Shown one piece after another: positions 8,715 through 16,177 of a stretch of 64,000 nucleotides of DNA. A program made the position numbers and the translations under genes. The notes beneath the pieces were generated by a model that worked only from the letters and a program-made list of their open reading frames with translations, had not been told where the DNA came from and made no database searches. Source of the DNA: an uncultured Oscillospiraceae bacterium (lineage in GTDB: Bacteria; Bacillota; Clostridia; Oscillospirales; Ruminococcaceae); contig CAKTCT010000002.1 in assembly GCA_934539585.1 (NCBI GenBank), positions 60,540-124,539 of the forward strand, written 5' to 3'. Numbering within the stretch: the first letter of the stretch is position 1; the number at the start of each line of letters is the position of its first letter.

Positions 8715-9383
8715 ATGAATTCGGTAAACGAGCAGAGCGAGCTGCTGAAAAGCGTCATGGACCTCTTGGAGAAACAATTCGGCTCCCGCTGCGAGGTCGT
8801 GCTCCACGACCTGACCAAGGATTACAACCACACCATTGTGGACATCCGCAACGGGTATCTCACCGGCCGGAAGATCGGCGGCAGCGGAACCAATCTGGGC
8901 CTGGAGGTCCTCAACGGAAAGGACCAGGACGGGAACCGGTTCAACTACGTGATCCACACCCGGGACGGCAAGATTTTCCGGTCTTCCTCCATTTATTTCC
9001 GCAACGACGAGGGCAAGGTGGTGGGGTCCCTCTGCGTCAACCTGGACATCACCGAGACCATCAAGTTTGAGGATTTCCTCAAGGGGTACAACCAGTACGA
9101 CCTGAGCGCCAGCGGGGAGACCTCACCGGAGGAGGTCAAGGAGATTTTCGTGGACGACGTTTCCCAGATTCTGGACTTTCTCTTTAACGATGGGATTCAT
9201 CTCATCGGCTGTTCGCCCAGCGAGATGAACCGGGAGCAGAAGATGGAATTTCTGCGGTTTCTGGACAAGAAGGGCGCGTTTCTCATCAGCAAATCCAACG
9301 AGCGGGTATGCGAGTTCCTTCAGATTTCCAAGTTCACCCTGTACAATTATCTGGATACCATCCGGAACGGGGAAGATAAGTAA
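8715..9383 (+). CDS. YheO/DauR-type PAS-HTH transcriptional regulator
   Basis: This 222-residue protein has an N-terminal YheO-like PAS domain (about residues 10-120, starting LLEKQFGSRCEVVLHDLT) and a C-terminal HTH of the DauR type (about residues 165-215; LDKKGAFLISKSN...FLQISKFTLYNYL). DauR, the studied relative, represses D-arginine catabolism genes in Pseudomonas. A relative next to a D-amino-acid-related operon and a divergent importer makes it the best candidate for their local regulator. That link is inferred from position and family only. Its ribosome binding site is modest (GCAGGAC). A perfect GCGCGGC-GAA-GCCGCGC hairpin begins right after its stop codon. Confidence 0.85.
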   Translation: MNSVNEQSELLKSVMDLLEKQFGSRCEVVLHDLTKDYNHTIVDIRNGYLTGRKIGGSGTNLGLEVLNGKDQDGNRFNYVIHTRDGKIFRSSSIYFRNDEGKVVGSLCVNLDITETIKFEDFLKGYNQYDLSASGETSPEEVKEIFVDDVSQILDFLFNDGIHLIGCSPSEMNREQKMEFLRFLDKKGAFLISKSNERVCEFLQISKFTLYNYLDTIRNGEDK

Positions 9384-9396
9384 GCGCGGCGAAGCC

Positions 9397-10113
9397 GCGC
9401 CAATTGGCACCACGTCAGGCCGACGCCTGCCCCCAGAAGCCTATCGTGAGGACGCGAATGTCCGAAAGTGGTGTGCGTATGCCTACTGTTTGAGCACCAA
9501 TTGCGGCGGCCGTGTCCACCGCGGGGTAGTATTGGGGCTCTCCAAAGCCTACGGCGCGACTTTAGGGGGTCTCGGGGGGCGGGAGCTGTTGGTTAGAGCT
9601 ACGCACCTGGGCGTTTTCCGGGTTTCGTCAGAAAATCGCGGGCGATGCCCGCGAAGGAAAAGGCCCGAGCTTTGTCGCGAAGCGACATTGCGGCCCACGC
9701 AGGAAAAGAAGGGGTGCTCTAACGTACTACCAATAATAAAAAACGTCCGTAGCCGCATAGGCCGGTAGTGCTGCCGAATTCGAATCGAATTTGGCAGATC
9801 CTACTAGCCTGTGCGGCTACTTACGTTTGTACAGATTTGTTTTGTCCTACATAGCGCACTTACTCTTTTCCCCGGAGGAAAAGAGTAAGCAGAAAAGTCC
9901 GTTTAGGGGCTGACGCCCCTAAAGACCCCAATGGCGGTAGGCGTTGGATGTGGATGACCGCACACGACACTTCCCGCCGTCGCTATCGGTGCTCAGACAG
10001 TAGGCAACCGTGCAGCACTTTTTATCGCTTCGATTCCTGTATGAGACTTCGGAAATACACGTCGGCTTGACGTGGCCGCTGGGACGGCGGCCTGACCAGG
10101 TGCCAATCGGCGC
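9397..10113. repeat. ~717-bp unit bounded by 26-bp imperfect inverted repeats
   Basis: The left end (9397-9422) and the right end (10088-10113) are reverse complements at about 23 of 26 positions, and the inner pair 9480-9498/9988-10006 matches at 18 of 19. The distances of the two pairs to the centre agree within about 15 bases, so the arms are two diverged inverted copies, or the unit is one large palindrome. No transposase gene lies inside. Confidence 0.65.
9741..9828 (+). other. Long imperfect hairpin at the core of the repeat region
   Basis: AAACGT (9741-9746) pairs with ACGTTT (9823-9828). GTAGCCGCATAGGC then pairs with GCCTGTGCGGCTAC (13 of 14), and GTAG and CTGCC pair further in with CTAC and GGCAG. 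The result is an ~88-base rod-like fold that would form in RNA or as a cruciform. No ribosome binding site or open frame explains it. Confidence 0.65.
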
Positions 10114-10158
10114 ACCCTCCAGGCGTTTTCCGGTTTTTGAAGGAATTTGCAGGGAATG

Positions 10159-10869
10159 TCACTTCGTGACATTGCGGCGGAGGGCGCGGATGCGGTGACG
10201 GGTCTCGGGGGTGACTTGCCGGGATTCGCAGATTTTCTGCAAGGCTTTGTTGTAGGTGAAATCGTCCAGTCTGCTGGTCGGGAGCCGGGGGAAAACTTCC
10301 TCCGGGAACTTGACAAAACAGATGGACAGCGCCCATGCCGCCGCCATCCGAGCGTAGTACCCCGGGTGGGAGAAGCCGTCGATGCGCTCCAGGACCCGGT
10401 CCAGGTACGCCGGGGTCACGAAGTGGTCCGTGGCCATGACCAGGGCGAACCGAAGGGCGAATTCCTCCCCGGAAGCGAAAAATTCCTGGAGAAAGGCCCA
10501 GTACTCCGCCGGAAATGCGGCGGCCTCCTTGAGACTGGCGCAAAAGCTGTCGCAGACCGACCAGTTTTCGATCCGGGGGACAAAGCGGCGGATGCGCTCC
10601 AGCCGCTCCGCCAGGGGGATGGGCGCGGCGGCGATGACCATTCCGGCCAGCATGGATTCTTCAAAAAGAGGGTCCGGGCAGGCGTCGAAGGCGGTCAGCC
10701 AGGGCTCCCAGCCGGTTTTGGCCATCCGGGCGGCGATTTTCCGGAGGGCGGGGAGCCGCACGCCCAGAATCCCCGGGACGCCGGGGAGGAGGGAGGCGCT
10801 GAATTTCTGATAGCCCGGTTCGGCCAGGGCGGCCAGCTCCTGCCGGAGGGTTTGCCATTGGGAGTCCAT
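10159..10869 (-). CDS. DNA alkylation repair (AlkD/AlkC-like HEAT-repeat) protein
   Basis: This 236-residue all-helical protein begins MDSQWQTLRQELAALAEPGYQKF, and the block ILGVRLPALRKIAARM near residue 35 is typical of the AlkD-like DNA alkylation repair family. AlkD is a HEAT-repeat DNA glycosylase that removes N3/N7-alkylated purines without flipping the base. ENWSVCDSFC near residue 95 matches the conserved W-D block. The start is at 10869 because AAGGAGCG precedes it; the open frame extends upstream without support. It is divergent from a gene with LexA-like boxes. Its own distance to those boxes (about 100 bp) leaves shared DNA-damage control possible. Close paralogs without glycosylase activity exist. 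Confidence 0.8.
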   Translation of the reverse strand: MDSQWQTLRQELAALAEPGYQKFSASLLPGVPGILGVRLPALRKIAARMAKTGWEPWLTAFDACPDPLFEESMLAGMVIAAAPIPLAERLERIRRFVPRIENWSVCDSFCASLKEAAAFPAEYWAFLQEFFASGEEFALRFALVMATDHFVTPAYLDRVLERIDGFSHPGYYARMAAAWALSICFVKFPEEVFPRLPTSRLDDFTYNKALQKICESRQVTPETRHRIRALRRNVTK

Positions 10870-10961
10870 GGGCGACGCTCCTTTTCTTGGGATATTTTTA
10901 GTATGCAGGATGCCGGGATATTTGTCAAGAAAAAAAGTTCGAAAAAATTTTCGGAAACCCC

Positions 10962-10990
10962 TTGCAAAATCTTCGAACATACGTTATAAT
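10962..10990 (+). promoter_or_regulatory. Sigma-A-like promoter of the small membrane protein gene
   Basis: TTGCAA (10962-10967) and TATAAT (10985-10990) have an ideal 17-bp spacing. Two LexA-like elements overlap or follow it. Confidence 0.8.
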
Positions 10991-11018
10991 AAAAACATCT
11001 TAAACGAATATTCGTTTA
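10974..11018 (+). promoter_or_regulatory. Two LexA-like operators
   Basis: CGAACATACGTT (10974-10985) fits the Gram-positive SOS box CGAAC-n4-GTT and lies inside the promoter spacer. A perfect 18-base palindrome TAAACGAATATTCGTTTA (11001-11018) lies just downstream of the -10 box. A repressor bound at either would block transcription. Assignment to LexA is by motif only. Confidence 0.55.
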
Positions 11019-11043
11019 CAGTGTTGGAAAGGAGCTGCCGAAG

Positions 11044-11406
11044 ATGGGGCTTTTGGAATTTTTCATGGGAGTTTTGCGGGTCTTGCTGACGGGAGGCGTT
11101 TTTGCCGTTTCTCTGCGCTATATGGAGGGCCGGCGGGTCCTGCAAGGGCTTGCTTCTGCGGCGGGATGCCTGGCGGGGAGCTGGGTGGCCTGTCTGCTTT
11201 CGGATGGGCTGCTTTACGGAGTTGTGGGCTTTTCCCGGCGGCCGGTCCTGGGGTTGCTGGCGGGGATGGCCATGGCGGCGCTGCTGGCATCGGCGTGCTC
11301 CGGGGCCAGGGTTCTGCTGGCGGCGAAAAAGCGGCAGGCGGCCCGTCCGGGAAGGCGGATCGCGGTGGCGGGAGTCCGCTCCCAGCGGCTGAACCGGGCG
11401 GCGTAA
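11044..11406 (+). CDS. Small membrane protein of unknown function, probably SOS-controlled
   Basis: This 120-residue protein has hydrophobic segments at about residues 5-25, 35-60 and 68-95 and a very basic tail (KKRQAARPGRR...). I recognise no family. A good GGAAAGGAGC site precedes the ATG. The promoter overlaps two LexA-like boxes, which is the main clue: many Gram-positive SOS regulons include a small membrane protein that delays cell division (YneA or SidA are functional, not sequence, parallels). It stands alone between the divergent DNA-repair gene and the glpP promoter. Confidence 0.6.
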   Translation: MGLLEFFMGVLRVLLTGGVFAVSLRYMEGRRVLQGLASAAGCLAGSWVACLLSDGLLYGVVGFSRRPVLGLLAGMAMAALLASACSGARVLLAAKKRQAARPGRRIAVAGVRSQRLNRAA

Positions 11407-11419
11407 GGAAAAACGGCAC

Positions 11420-11448
11420 TTGCCAAGCTGTGCGGCTTCGATTATAAT
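11420..11448 (+). promoter_or_regulatory. Promoter of glpP
   Basis: TTGCCA (11420-11425) and TATAAT (11443-11448) are 17 bp apart, 31 bases upstream of the glpP start. Confidence 0.75.
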
Positions 11449-11479
11449 AGGAATATCGAGCTGCACAGGAGGAATCGTC

Positions 11480-12043
11480 ATGAACCCCATTTTGTCCCGG
11501 TTGGAGAAAAATCCGGTCATCGCCGCCGTCCGCACCCCGGAGGCCGCAGCGGACGCCTGCGCGGCTCCGGTGGAGGCGGCGTTCCTCCTGTGCGGGGACA
11601 TTTTAAGCGTCGGCGGGCTGGTCCGACGGCTCCGGGAGGCGGGGAAGCTGGTCCTGGTCCACATGGACCTGCTGGGCGGCATCGGCCGGGACCCCCAGGC
11701 TGTGGAGTATCTGGCCCGGGCCGTCTGCCCCGACGGGATCATCAGCACCCGGAACCAGCTGATCCGGGCTGCCCGGGACCGGGGACTGCTGACGGTCCAG
11801 CGGTTTTTCGCCCTGGATTCCCAGTCCGTGGCCATGGCGGCGGAGACGGCGGCCGCCGTCCGGCCGGATATGGCGGAGGTCATGCCGGGGGTCTGTCCCC
11901 GGGTGATCCGGCGGCTCACCGAGGCCGGGCGGCTTCCGGTCATCGCAGGCGGGATGATCGAGACCAAGGAGGACATGATTGAGGCCCTTTCCGCCGGTGC
12001 GGCGGGGGTGTCCACCAGTCGGAAGGAGCTGTGGAGCCGGTAA
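11480..12043 (+). CDS. glpP: GlpP, glycerol-3-phosphate-responsive antiterminator
   Basis: This 187-residue protein is a TIM-barrel-like member of the GlpP family, with conserved blocks LVLVHMDLLGGIG near residue 58, DGIISTRNQLI near residue 90, and LPVIAGGMIETKED near residue 153. In Bacillus, GlpP with glycerol-3-phosphate binds the glpD leader RNA and prevents termination. The same logic is visible here: directly downstream are a new promoter and a strong leader terminator in front of the dehydrogenase genes. The start at 11480 is set by AGGAGG. The protein acts in the cytoplasm. Confidence 0.9.
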   Translation: MNPILSRLEKNPVIAAVRTPEAAADACAAPVEAAFLLCGDILSVGGLVRRLREAGKLVLVHMDLLGGIGRDPQAVEYLARAVCPDGIISTRNQLIRAARDRGLLTVQRFFALDSQSVAMAAETAAAVRPDMAEVMPGVCPRVIRRLTEAGRLPVIAGGMIETKEDMIEALSAGAAGVSTSRKELWSR

Positions 12044-12050
12044 GGAGCCA

Positions 12051-12079
12051 TTGACAAATCCGCCCTACTGTGCTATGAT
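12051..12079 (+). promoter_or_regulatory. Promoter of the glycerol-3-phosphate dehydrogenase operon
   Basis: Consensus TTGACA (12051-12056) and TATGAT (12074-12079) have 17-bp spacing, eight bases after the glpP stop. The transcript would have a leader of about 105 bases carrying the terminator described next. Confidence 0.85.
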
Positions 12080-12126
12080 AGAAAAAGAACCCCGGAAAAC
12101 TGAAAACTTGTGCGGAGTTATGGAGT

Positions 12127-12173
12127 CACAGAAGGCAAAGGGCAAGCCCCTTTGGTTTTCTGTGGCTTTTTTT
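12127..12173 (+). terminator. Leader terminator, probable GlpP antitermination target
   Basis: CACAGAA (12127-12133) pairs with TTCTGTG (12158-12164) and AAAGGG with CCCTTT inside it, followed by seven T. It lies between a promoter and the first structural gene, the arrangement known for glpD control by GlpP. Confidence 0.8.
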
Positions 12174-12190
12174 CTGGAAAGGATGATTGG

Positions 12191-13654
12191 ATGGAAAACG
12201 CGATTTATGACGTGGCCGTGATCGGCGGCGGAGTCGTGGGCGGCCTGACCCTGCGGGAGCTTTCCCGCTACCGGCTGCGGACGGTGCTGCTGGAGCGGAG
12301 CGAGGACGTGGCCGCCGGAGCCTCCAAGGCCAACTCGGGCATCGTCCACGGCGGGTTCGACGCCAAGCCGGGCACCCGGAAGGCCCGGTACAACGTGGAG
12401 GGCAACGCCCGGATGGAGGAGACCGCCCGGGAGCTGGGGGTGCCCTTCCGGCGCAACGGCTCCCTGGTCCTGGCCTTCACGGAGGAGGACCGGCGGACGC
12501 TGGAGGACCTGCTGGACCGGGGCCGGAAAAATGGCGTCCCCGGCCTCCGGCTGCTGAGCCGGGGGGAGGCGCTGGAACGGGAACCCAACCTTTCCCCGGA
12601 GATTCTGGGGGCGCTGTGGGCTCCCAGCGGCGGCATCGTCTGTCCCTATGAGCTCACCGTGGCCGCCGTGGGCAACGCCATGGACAACGGCGCGGAGCTC
12701 CGCACCGGCTTTGCGGCGGCGGCCATCCGGGACGAGGACGGCGTTTTCACCGTGACCGCGGAGACCGGGGAGACGGTCCGGGCCCGGTACCTCATCAATG
12801 CCGCCGGAGTCCACTCCGGGGACGTGGCCCGGATGATCGGCGACGACAGCTTCACCATCACTCCCCGGCGGGGGGAATATCTGCTCCTGGATAAGACCCA
12901 GGGCGGTACGACGTCGGCCACCATCTTCCAGCCGCCCACGGCCATGGGCAAGGGGGTTCTGGTCAGCCCCACGGTGGACGGGAACCTGCTGGTGGGGCCC
13001 ACCTCCGAAAACGTGACGGACAAGGACGACGTTTCCACCACGGCTGCGGGCCTGGAGACGGTCCAGCGGCTGTCCCGGAAGTCGGTGCCCGGGGTGAACC
13101 TCCGGGCGGTGATCACCTCCTTCGCCGGGCTGCGGGCCTGCTCCGACGGCGGCGACTTCATCATCGGGCCGTCGGCGGCCAATCCACGGTTCCTCAACGC
13201 CGCGGGCATCGAGTCCCCGGGGCTGACGGCGTCTCCGGCCATTGCGGCGGCTCTGGTGGAGCATCTTCGCGGAGTCGGACTCGCGTTGGAGGAAAATCCG
13301 GACTTCGACCCCGTCCGGCCGCCCATCCCTGAGTTCCGCCGGATGTCCGACGGGGAACGGGAGGCCCTGGTCCGGCAGGACCCCGCTTTCGGCCGGGTGG
13401 TCTGCCGGTGCGAGACCATTACCGAGGGGGAGATTCTGGCGGCCATCCGCCGGAACCCCCAGGCCCGGAGCGTGGACGCGGTGAAGCGCCGGACCCGGGC
13501 CGGAATGGGCCGGTGCCAGGGGGGCTTCTGCGGGCCCCAGGTGGTGGAGATTCTCTCCCGGGAGCTGGGCATCCCCATGGAGGACGTGACGAAATCCGGG
13601 GGCGGCTCCCGGATGCTGGCCGGCCGGACCAAGGCCGGGGAGGTGCGGAAATGA
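12191..13654 (+). CDS. FAD-dependent glycerol-3-phosphate dehydrogenase-like protein with BFD [2Fe-2S] domain
   Basis: This 487-residue protein has an N-terminal DAO-type FAD fold (VAVIGGGVVGG at residues 8-18) and a C-terminal bacterioferritin-ferredoxin-like domain, whose cysteines C405, C407, C442 and C447 (C-x-C...C-x4-C) would bind a [2Fe-2S] cluster. This GlpA-like architecture is common in Clostridia and oxidises glycerol-3-phosphate to dihydroxyacetone phosphate together with the two following gene products. The start at 12191 is set by GGAAAGGATG. It overlaps the next gene by four bases. Control by GlpP through the leader terminator supports glycerol-3-phosphate as substrate. Confidence 0.88.
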   Translation: MENAIYDVAVIGGGVVGGLTLRELSRYRLRTVLLERSEDVAAGASKANSGIVHGGFDAKPGTRKARYNVEGNARMEETARELGVPFRRNGSLVLAFTEEDRRTLEDLLDRGRKNGVPGLRLLSRGEALEREPNLSPEILGALWAPSGGIVCPYELTVAAVGNAMDNGAELRTGFAAAAIRDEDGVFTVTAETGETVRARYLINAAGVHSGDVARMIGDDSFTITPRRGEYLLLDKTQGGTTSATIFQPPTAMGKGVLVSPTVDGNLLVGPTSENVTDKDDVSTTAAGLETVQRLSRKSVPGVNLRAVITSFAGLRACSDGGDFIIGPSAANPRFLNAAGIESPGLTASPAIAAALVEHLRGVGLALEENPDFDPVRPPIPEFRRMSDGEREALVRQDPAFGRVVCRCETITEGEILAAIRRNPQARSVDAVKRRTRAGMGRCQGGFCGPQVVEILSRELGIPMEDVTKSGGGSRMLAGRTKAGEVRK

Positions 13655-14928
13655 AAACGTTGGACCTTGTGATTATCGGCGGCGGCCCCGCCGGAATGGC
13701 GGCGGCTCTGGCGGCCTGCGAAAAGGGCGTCCGGGACCTGCTGATTCTGGACCGGGAGCCCCAGCTGGGGGGCATCCTGGAGCAGTGCATCCACAACGGC
13801 TTCGGCCTCCACCGCTTCAAAGAGGAGCTGACCGGCCCCGAGTACGCGGCCCGGTACGCTAAGGAAGTAACGGACCGGGGCATCCCCTGTCTGCTGGACG
13901 CCATGGTCCTGGACCTGGCCATGGCCGGGGACGGCAGCGGCGACAAGCTGGTCACGGTGGTCAGCAGTAAGGAGGGCTACCAGAAGCTCCGGGCCCGGGC
14001 GGTGGTCCTGGCCATGGGCTGCCGGGAGCGGCCCCGGGGGGCGCTGAACATCGCCGGAACCCGTCCCGCGGGGATTTACACCGCCGGGGCGGCCCAGAAA
14101 TTCGTCAACCTCAAGGGCTATCTGCCCGGCAAGGAAGTGGTGATCCTGGGCTCCGGGGACATCGGCCTGATCATGGCCCGGCGGATGACTCTGGAAGGGG
14201 CTAAGGTCCGGGCGGTCTGCGAGCTGATGCCCTACTCCGGGGGGCTGACCCGGAACATCGTCCAGTGCCTGGAGGACTTCAATATTCCCCTGAAGCTGAG
14301 CCACACCGTGGTGAAAATCCACGGCCGGGAACGGGTGGAGGGCGTCACTATCGTAGCGGTGGACGGCTCCCGGCGGCCCATTCCCGGGACCGAGGAGTTC
14401 CTCCCTTGCGACACCTTGCTGCTCTCTGTGGGTCTGCTGCCGGAAAACGAGCTTTCCCGGGCCGCCGGGGTGGAAATGGACCCTGTGACCGGCGGCGCCC
14501 GGGTGGACCAGGACCGGCAGACCTCGCTGCCCGGGGTCTTTGCCTGCGGCAACGTGCTCCACGTCCACGATCTGGTGGACTACGTCTCCGAGGAGGCGGA
14601 GCTGGCCGGGGGATGCGCGGCGGAATATCTCCGGGACCGGGTCTCCGGCGGGGAATCCTGGGCGGTCAGCGCCCGGGACGGCGTGCGGTACGTGGTGCCC
14701 CAGCGGATCCGGAAGGGGGCGGACCGGCCGTTCTCCCTCTACTTCCGGGTAGGGGACGTTTACCGGGACGTGAAGATCGTGGTGAAGTGCGGCGGAGAGG
14801 TTCTGGCCTCCCGGAGCAAGAAAAAAGCGGCACCCGGGGAAATGGAGCGGTTCCCGCTGAGCGCCCAGGTCCTTGGCCGGATCAACGGGGACATCACGGT
14901 CTGCCTGGAACAGGAAGGGGTGGAATAA
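13651..14928 (+). CDS. FAD/NAD(P)-dependent pyridine-nucleotide oxidoreductase subunit
   Basis: This 425-residue protein has two dinucleotide-binding folds: IIGGGPAGMAAA at residues 7-18 for FAD, and VVILGSGDIGL near residue 165 for NAD(P)H. The end of the redox core (GVFACGNVLHVHDLVDYVSEE) is the usual FAD-contacting segment of the class-II pyridine nucleotide oxidoreductase family. In clostridial glp operons this protein sits between the GlpA-like subunit and a DUF1667 protein and probably passes electrons between FAD and a nicotinamide or ferredoxin carrier. Translation is coupled (ATGA overlap). The electron acceptor is unknown. Confidence 0.88.
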   Translation: MKTLDLVIIGGGPAGMAAALAACEKGVRDLLILDREPQLGGILEQCIHNGFGLHRFKEELTGPEYAARYAKEVTDRGIPCLLDAMVLDLAMAGDGSGDKLVTVVSSKEGYQKLRARAVVLAMGCRERPRGALNIAGTRPAGIYTAGAAQKFVNLKGYLPGKEVVILGSGDIGLIMARRMTLEGAKVRAVCELMPYSGGLTRNIVQCLEDFNIPLKLSHTVVKIHGRERVEGVTIVAVDGSRRPIPGTEEFLPCDTLLLSVGLLPENELSRAAGVEMDPVTGGARVDQDRQTSLPGVFACGNVLHVHDLVDYVSEEAELAGGCAAEYLRDRVSGGESWAVSARDGVRYVVPQRIRKGADRPFSLYFRVGDVYRDVKIVVKCGGEVLASRSKKKAAPGEMERFPLSAQVLGRINGDITVCLEQEGVE

Positions 14929-14929
14929 G

Positions 14930-15310
14930 ATGGAAAAGCGCAATCTCACCTGCATTGTCTGCCCCATGGGCTGCGCCCTGGAGGTGGTCATCGAAAACGG
15001 CCAGGTGGTCTCGGTGACGGGGAACACCTGTCCCAGGGGGGCGGCTTACGCCAAAAGCGAGTGCGTCCACCCCACCCGGGTGCTGACCACCACCCTCCGG
15101 GTCAACGGCGGGGAAAAGCCCCTGGTTTCGGCCAAGTCCGCCGGGGCCATTCCCAAGGAGCTGCTGTTCCGGGCCATGGAGGAGATCAACGCCGCCCGGG
15201 CGGAGGCTCCGGTGGAAATGGGGCAGATTCTGCTCCCGGACCTATGCGGGACGGGGGTCCCCCTGGTCGCCACGGGAGAGGTCAAAAAAGGGACGAATCG
15301 GGACAAGTAA
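14930..15310 (+). CDS. DUF1667 cysteine-rich protein of the glp operon
   Basis: This 126-residue protein has an N-terminal cysteine cluster (C8, C11 and C15 in TCIVCPMGC, then CPRG near residue 35). This is the DUF1667 family, almost always encoded after the two FAD proteins. The motif resembles the start of iron-sulfur molybdoenzymes, so an Fe-S electron-transfer role is plausible but unproven. One base separates the start from the previous stop codon. Confidence 0.88.
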   Translation: MEKRNLTCIVCPMGCALEVVIENGQVVSVTGNTCPRGAAYAKSECVHPTRVLTTTLRVNGGEKPLVSAKSAGAIPKELLFRAMEEINAARAEAPVEMGQILLPDLCGTGVPLVATGEVKKGTNRDK

Positions 15311-15319
15311 GGAGCGTTT

Positions 15320-16105
15320 ATGGTACCTTTTGGGAATATGTCCCCGGAGACGGCGGGGAAGCTCCGCTACATCCTCCACGACATTGACGACACCATCACC
15401 AACGACGGCAAGCTGACGGCGGAGGCGTACTCCGCCATGTGGCGGCTCCACGACGCGGGGCTCAGGGTGGTCCCGGTGACGGGGCGGCCCGGGGGCTGGT
15501 GCGACATGGCCATCCGCCAGTGGCCCATCGACGCCATCGTGGGGGAAAACGGGGCCTTCGTCTGCTATTGGAAGGACGGGCGGCCCGCCATATTCCGGCA
15601 CCCCTCCATTCCCGGGGAGGAGGTGCGGCAGCGGCTGGACGCGGTCCGGGACGCCTGTCTCCGGGAGGTGCCCGGCTGCCGGGTGGCCAGGGACCAGGGG
15701 TTCCGGCTCTACGACCTGGCCATAGACTTCGCCGAGGACGAGCCCCGGCTGGGCTTTGAAGCCGCCAGGCGGATTCAGGACATCGCGGAGTCCATGGGGG
15801 CGGTGGCCAAGATCAGCTCCATCCACGTCAACATCTGGTTCGGGGACTACGACAAGGTTTCCATGGCCAGGCTGTTTTTCGAGACGGTGTGGGGGGTCCG
15901 GGACTTTCACCAGTCGGTGCTGTTTTTCGGGGACTCCGCCAACGACGAGCCCATGTTCGCGGAGCTGCCCCAGTCCTGCGGCGTGGCCAACGTGGCGCCG
16001 TTTCTGGAGCTGATGGAGCACCATCCCGCCTACGTCACCCGGGGCGCAGGCGGGTACGGCTTTGCCGAGGCGGCGGAGGAATTGCTGCGGAAGCGGGGCA
16101 GATGA
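15320..16105 (+). CDS. HAD-superfamily (subclass IIB) phosphatase
   Basis: This 261-residue protein carries HAD motif I as HDIDDTIT (D21, D23), motif II/III region VPVTGRPGGW near residue 50, and motif IV GDSANDEPMF near residue 203. Subclass IIB enzymes dephosphorylate sugar or polyol phosphates. Being the last gene of the glp operon (nine bases after DUF1667, GGAG site), it could hydrolyse glycerol-3-phosphate or a related metabolite to limit toxicity. That is inference. A strong bidirectional terminator follows. Confidence 0.85.
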   Translation: MVPFGNMSPETAGKLRYILHDIDDTITNDGKLTAEAYSAMWRLHDAGLRVVPVTGRPGGWCDMAIRQWPIDAIVGENGAFVCYWKDGRPAIFRHPSIPGEEVRQRLDAVRDACLREVPGCRVARDQGFRLYDLAIDFAEDEPRLGFEAARRIQDIAESMGAVAKISSIHVNIWFGDYDKVSMARLFFETVWGVRDFHQSVLFFGDSANDEPMFAELPQSCGVANVAPFLELMEHHPAYVTRGAGGYGFAEAAEELLRKRGR

Positions 16106-16114
16106 ATAAAGCAG

Positions 16115-16162
16115 AAAACGCTCCCTTGCCATAGAGGATTTCTATGGCAGGGGAGCGCTTTT
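16115..16162. terminator. Bidirectional terminator
   Basis: A near-perfect stem from 16119-16135 with 16141-16157 (one mismatch, 5-base loop) is flanked by A's and T's on either side. It ends the glp operon and the convergent lipoprotein gene. Confidence 0.9.
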
Positions 16163-16177
16163 GCGTCGGGAGGACGG

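Larger units (their letters stand above)
9384..10176 (+). repeat. Hairpin-dense non-coding region with nested inverted repeats
   Basis: About 770 bases contain no convincing gene. At least six perfect or near-perfect hairpins are visible: 9384-9400, 9637-9653, 9673-9687, 9859-9889 (12-13 bp stem), 9902-9923 and 10157-10171. A pair of outer inverted repeats (9397-9422 and 10088-10113) shares ATTGGCACCnnGTCAGGCCG, and an inner pair (9480-9498 and 9988-10006) shares TGCCTACTGTyTGAGCACC. In addition, the block starting CGCACC...GGCGTTTTCCGG and ending in a TGTC-hairpin-GACATTGCGG recurs in direct orientation (about 9602-9694 and 10112-10176). The last hairpin overlaps the stop codon of the repair gene. 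It could be a mobile non-coding element or a large structured RNA. Confidence 0.7.

Noticed and set aside
9490..9768. 92-codon frame in the hairpin-rich region
   Set aside because: No ribosome binding site, basic low-complexity product, and it crosses several hairpins.
9397..10113. Complete insertion sequence
   Set aside because: It has inverted ends but no transposase frame, and no clear target-site duplication was visible.
12646..15027. 793-codon open frame on the minus strand, opposite the glp genes
   Set aside because: It is a shadow frame caused by high GC and third-position bias. The plus-strand genes have complete family motifs and ribosome binding sites, and the antisense translation is low-complexity.
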